DNA from: Nanobdellota archaeon
Lineage (GTDB): Archaea > Nanobdellota > Nanobdellia > Pacearchaeales > GW2011-AR1
Length of the DNA stretch: 47,541 nucleotides
Direction of reading: 5' to 3'
NCBI GenBank assembly: GCA_018817405.1
Contig: JAHITZ010000041.1
Span: forward strand, 1 to 47,541
Shown here in pieces: positions 47,474-47,541 of this stretch. Numbering within the stretch: position 1 is the first letter of the stretch; every line of letters begins with the position of its first letter. The translations under genes were made by a program, and so were the position numbers. Under the pieces are notes generated by a model that had not been told where the DNA came from, ran no database searches, and saw only the letters and a list, made by a program, of their open reading frames with translations.

Positions 47474-47541
47474 AAGAATAAGTTGCATCGAGAATTCATA
47501 AATCTTTACCATCGGCTTGGTTTGCCGCTCCATTTCAATCA

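Noticed and set aside
1-47541. CRISPR array, rRNA genes, complete insertion sequence
   Set aside because: No regularly spaced repeats, rRNA motifs or full transposase gene were seen.

Overview
The window is archaeal and looks like a small-genome DPANN lineage (Pacearchaeota/Woesearchaeota-like). The evidence is a long operon of archaeal-type ribosomal proteins (eS4, eL32, eL19, archaeal-type uL3/uL4/uS17), a PCNA clamp, a single-chain primase, a 20S proteasome alpha subunit, SBDS, an EMC3/DUF106 protein, an archaeal RNase P RNA and type IV pilin-like genes. The DNA is AT-rich and densely coded. Isolated genes or first genes mostly have a TATA-like box (TTTATA or CTTAAAAA) centred about 25 nt before the start codon, which suggests leaderless transcripts. 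Genes inside operons use ATGA or TAATG overlaps and GGAGG-type sites. The lineage is an inference from gene content.

Layout. Positions 1-1330: a possible transposon right-end remnant, a very basic duplicated small protein, a Cys-containing hypothetical gene and a candidate microprotein. Positions 1333-7486 (minus): an archaeal type IV pilus/type II-like secretion locus. It has three pilin-like genes, tandem hairpins, a secretion ATPase under its own promoter, a 53-residue protein, and two T2SSF membrane platform proteins around a small membrane protein. Positions 7579-13151: mixed single genes (thioredoxin reductase, YbaK/ProX-type tRNA deacylase, nuclease with a lamin-tail-like domain, NagZ-like glycosidase). 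Positions 13146-17348 (minus): two large Cys-rich, membrane-anchored surface proteins that share modules. Positions 17432-23319: fused primase, two HExxH proteins, PCNA and a COG4741-type endonuclease. One 20-base palindromic element sits upstream of both primase and PCNA.

Positions 23460-38262: the S10/spc-type operon from uL3 to uL15, with ten unrecognised or weakly recognised small genes set between the universal genes, an eleventh gene before secY, and the usual Rpp29 slot (between SUI1 and uS17) empty. Positions 38295-42610: secY, EMC3-like, psmA (convergent), an ACP-like ORF and SBDS. Positions 43066-47358: RNase P RNA, tRNA-Phe(GAA), a MazG-type gene broken by an in-frame TAG, small membrane proteins, a pilin-like protein, an NFACT-R protein overlapping a YhbY protein, and a membrane protein with an EF-hand loop.

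Together the window encodes the core of translation and its quality control (ribosome, SBDS, NFACT-R, YhbY, RNase P), protein export (SecY, EMC3) and a cell-surface programme (pili, secretion ATPase, Cys-rich surface proteins, secreted hydrolases). The most unusual part is the set of lineage-specific small genes co-transcribed with the ribosomal proteins. No rRNA, CRISPR array, complete insertion sequence or replication origin was recognised.
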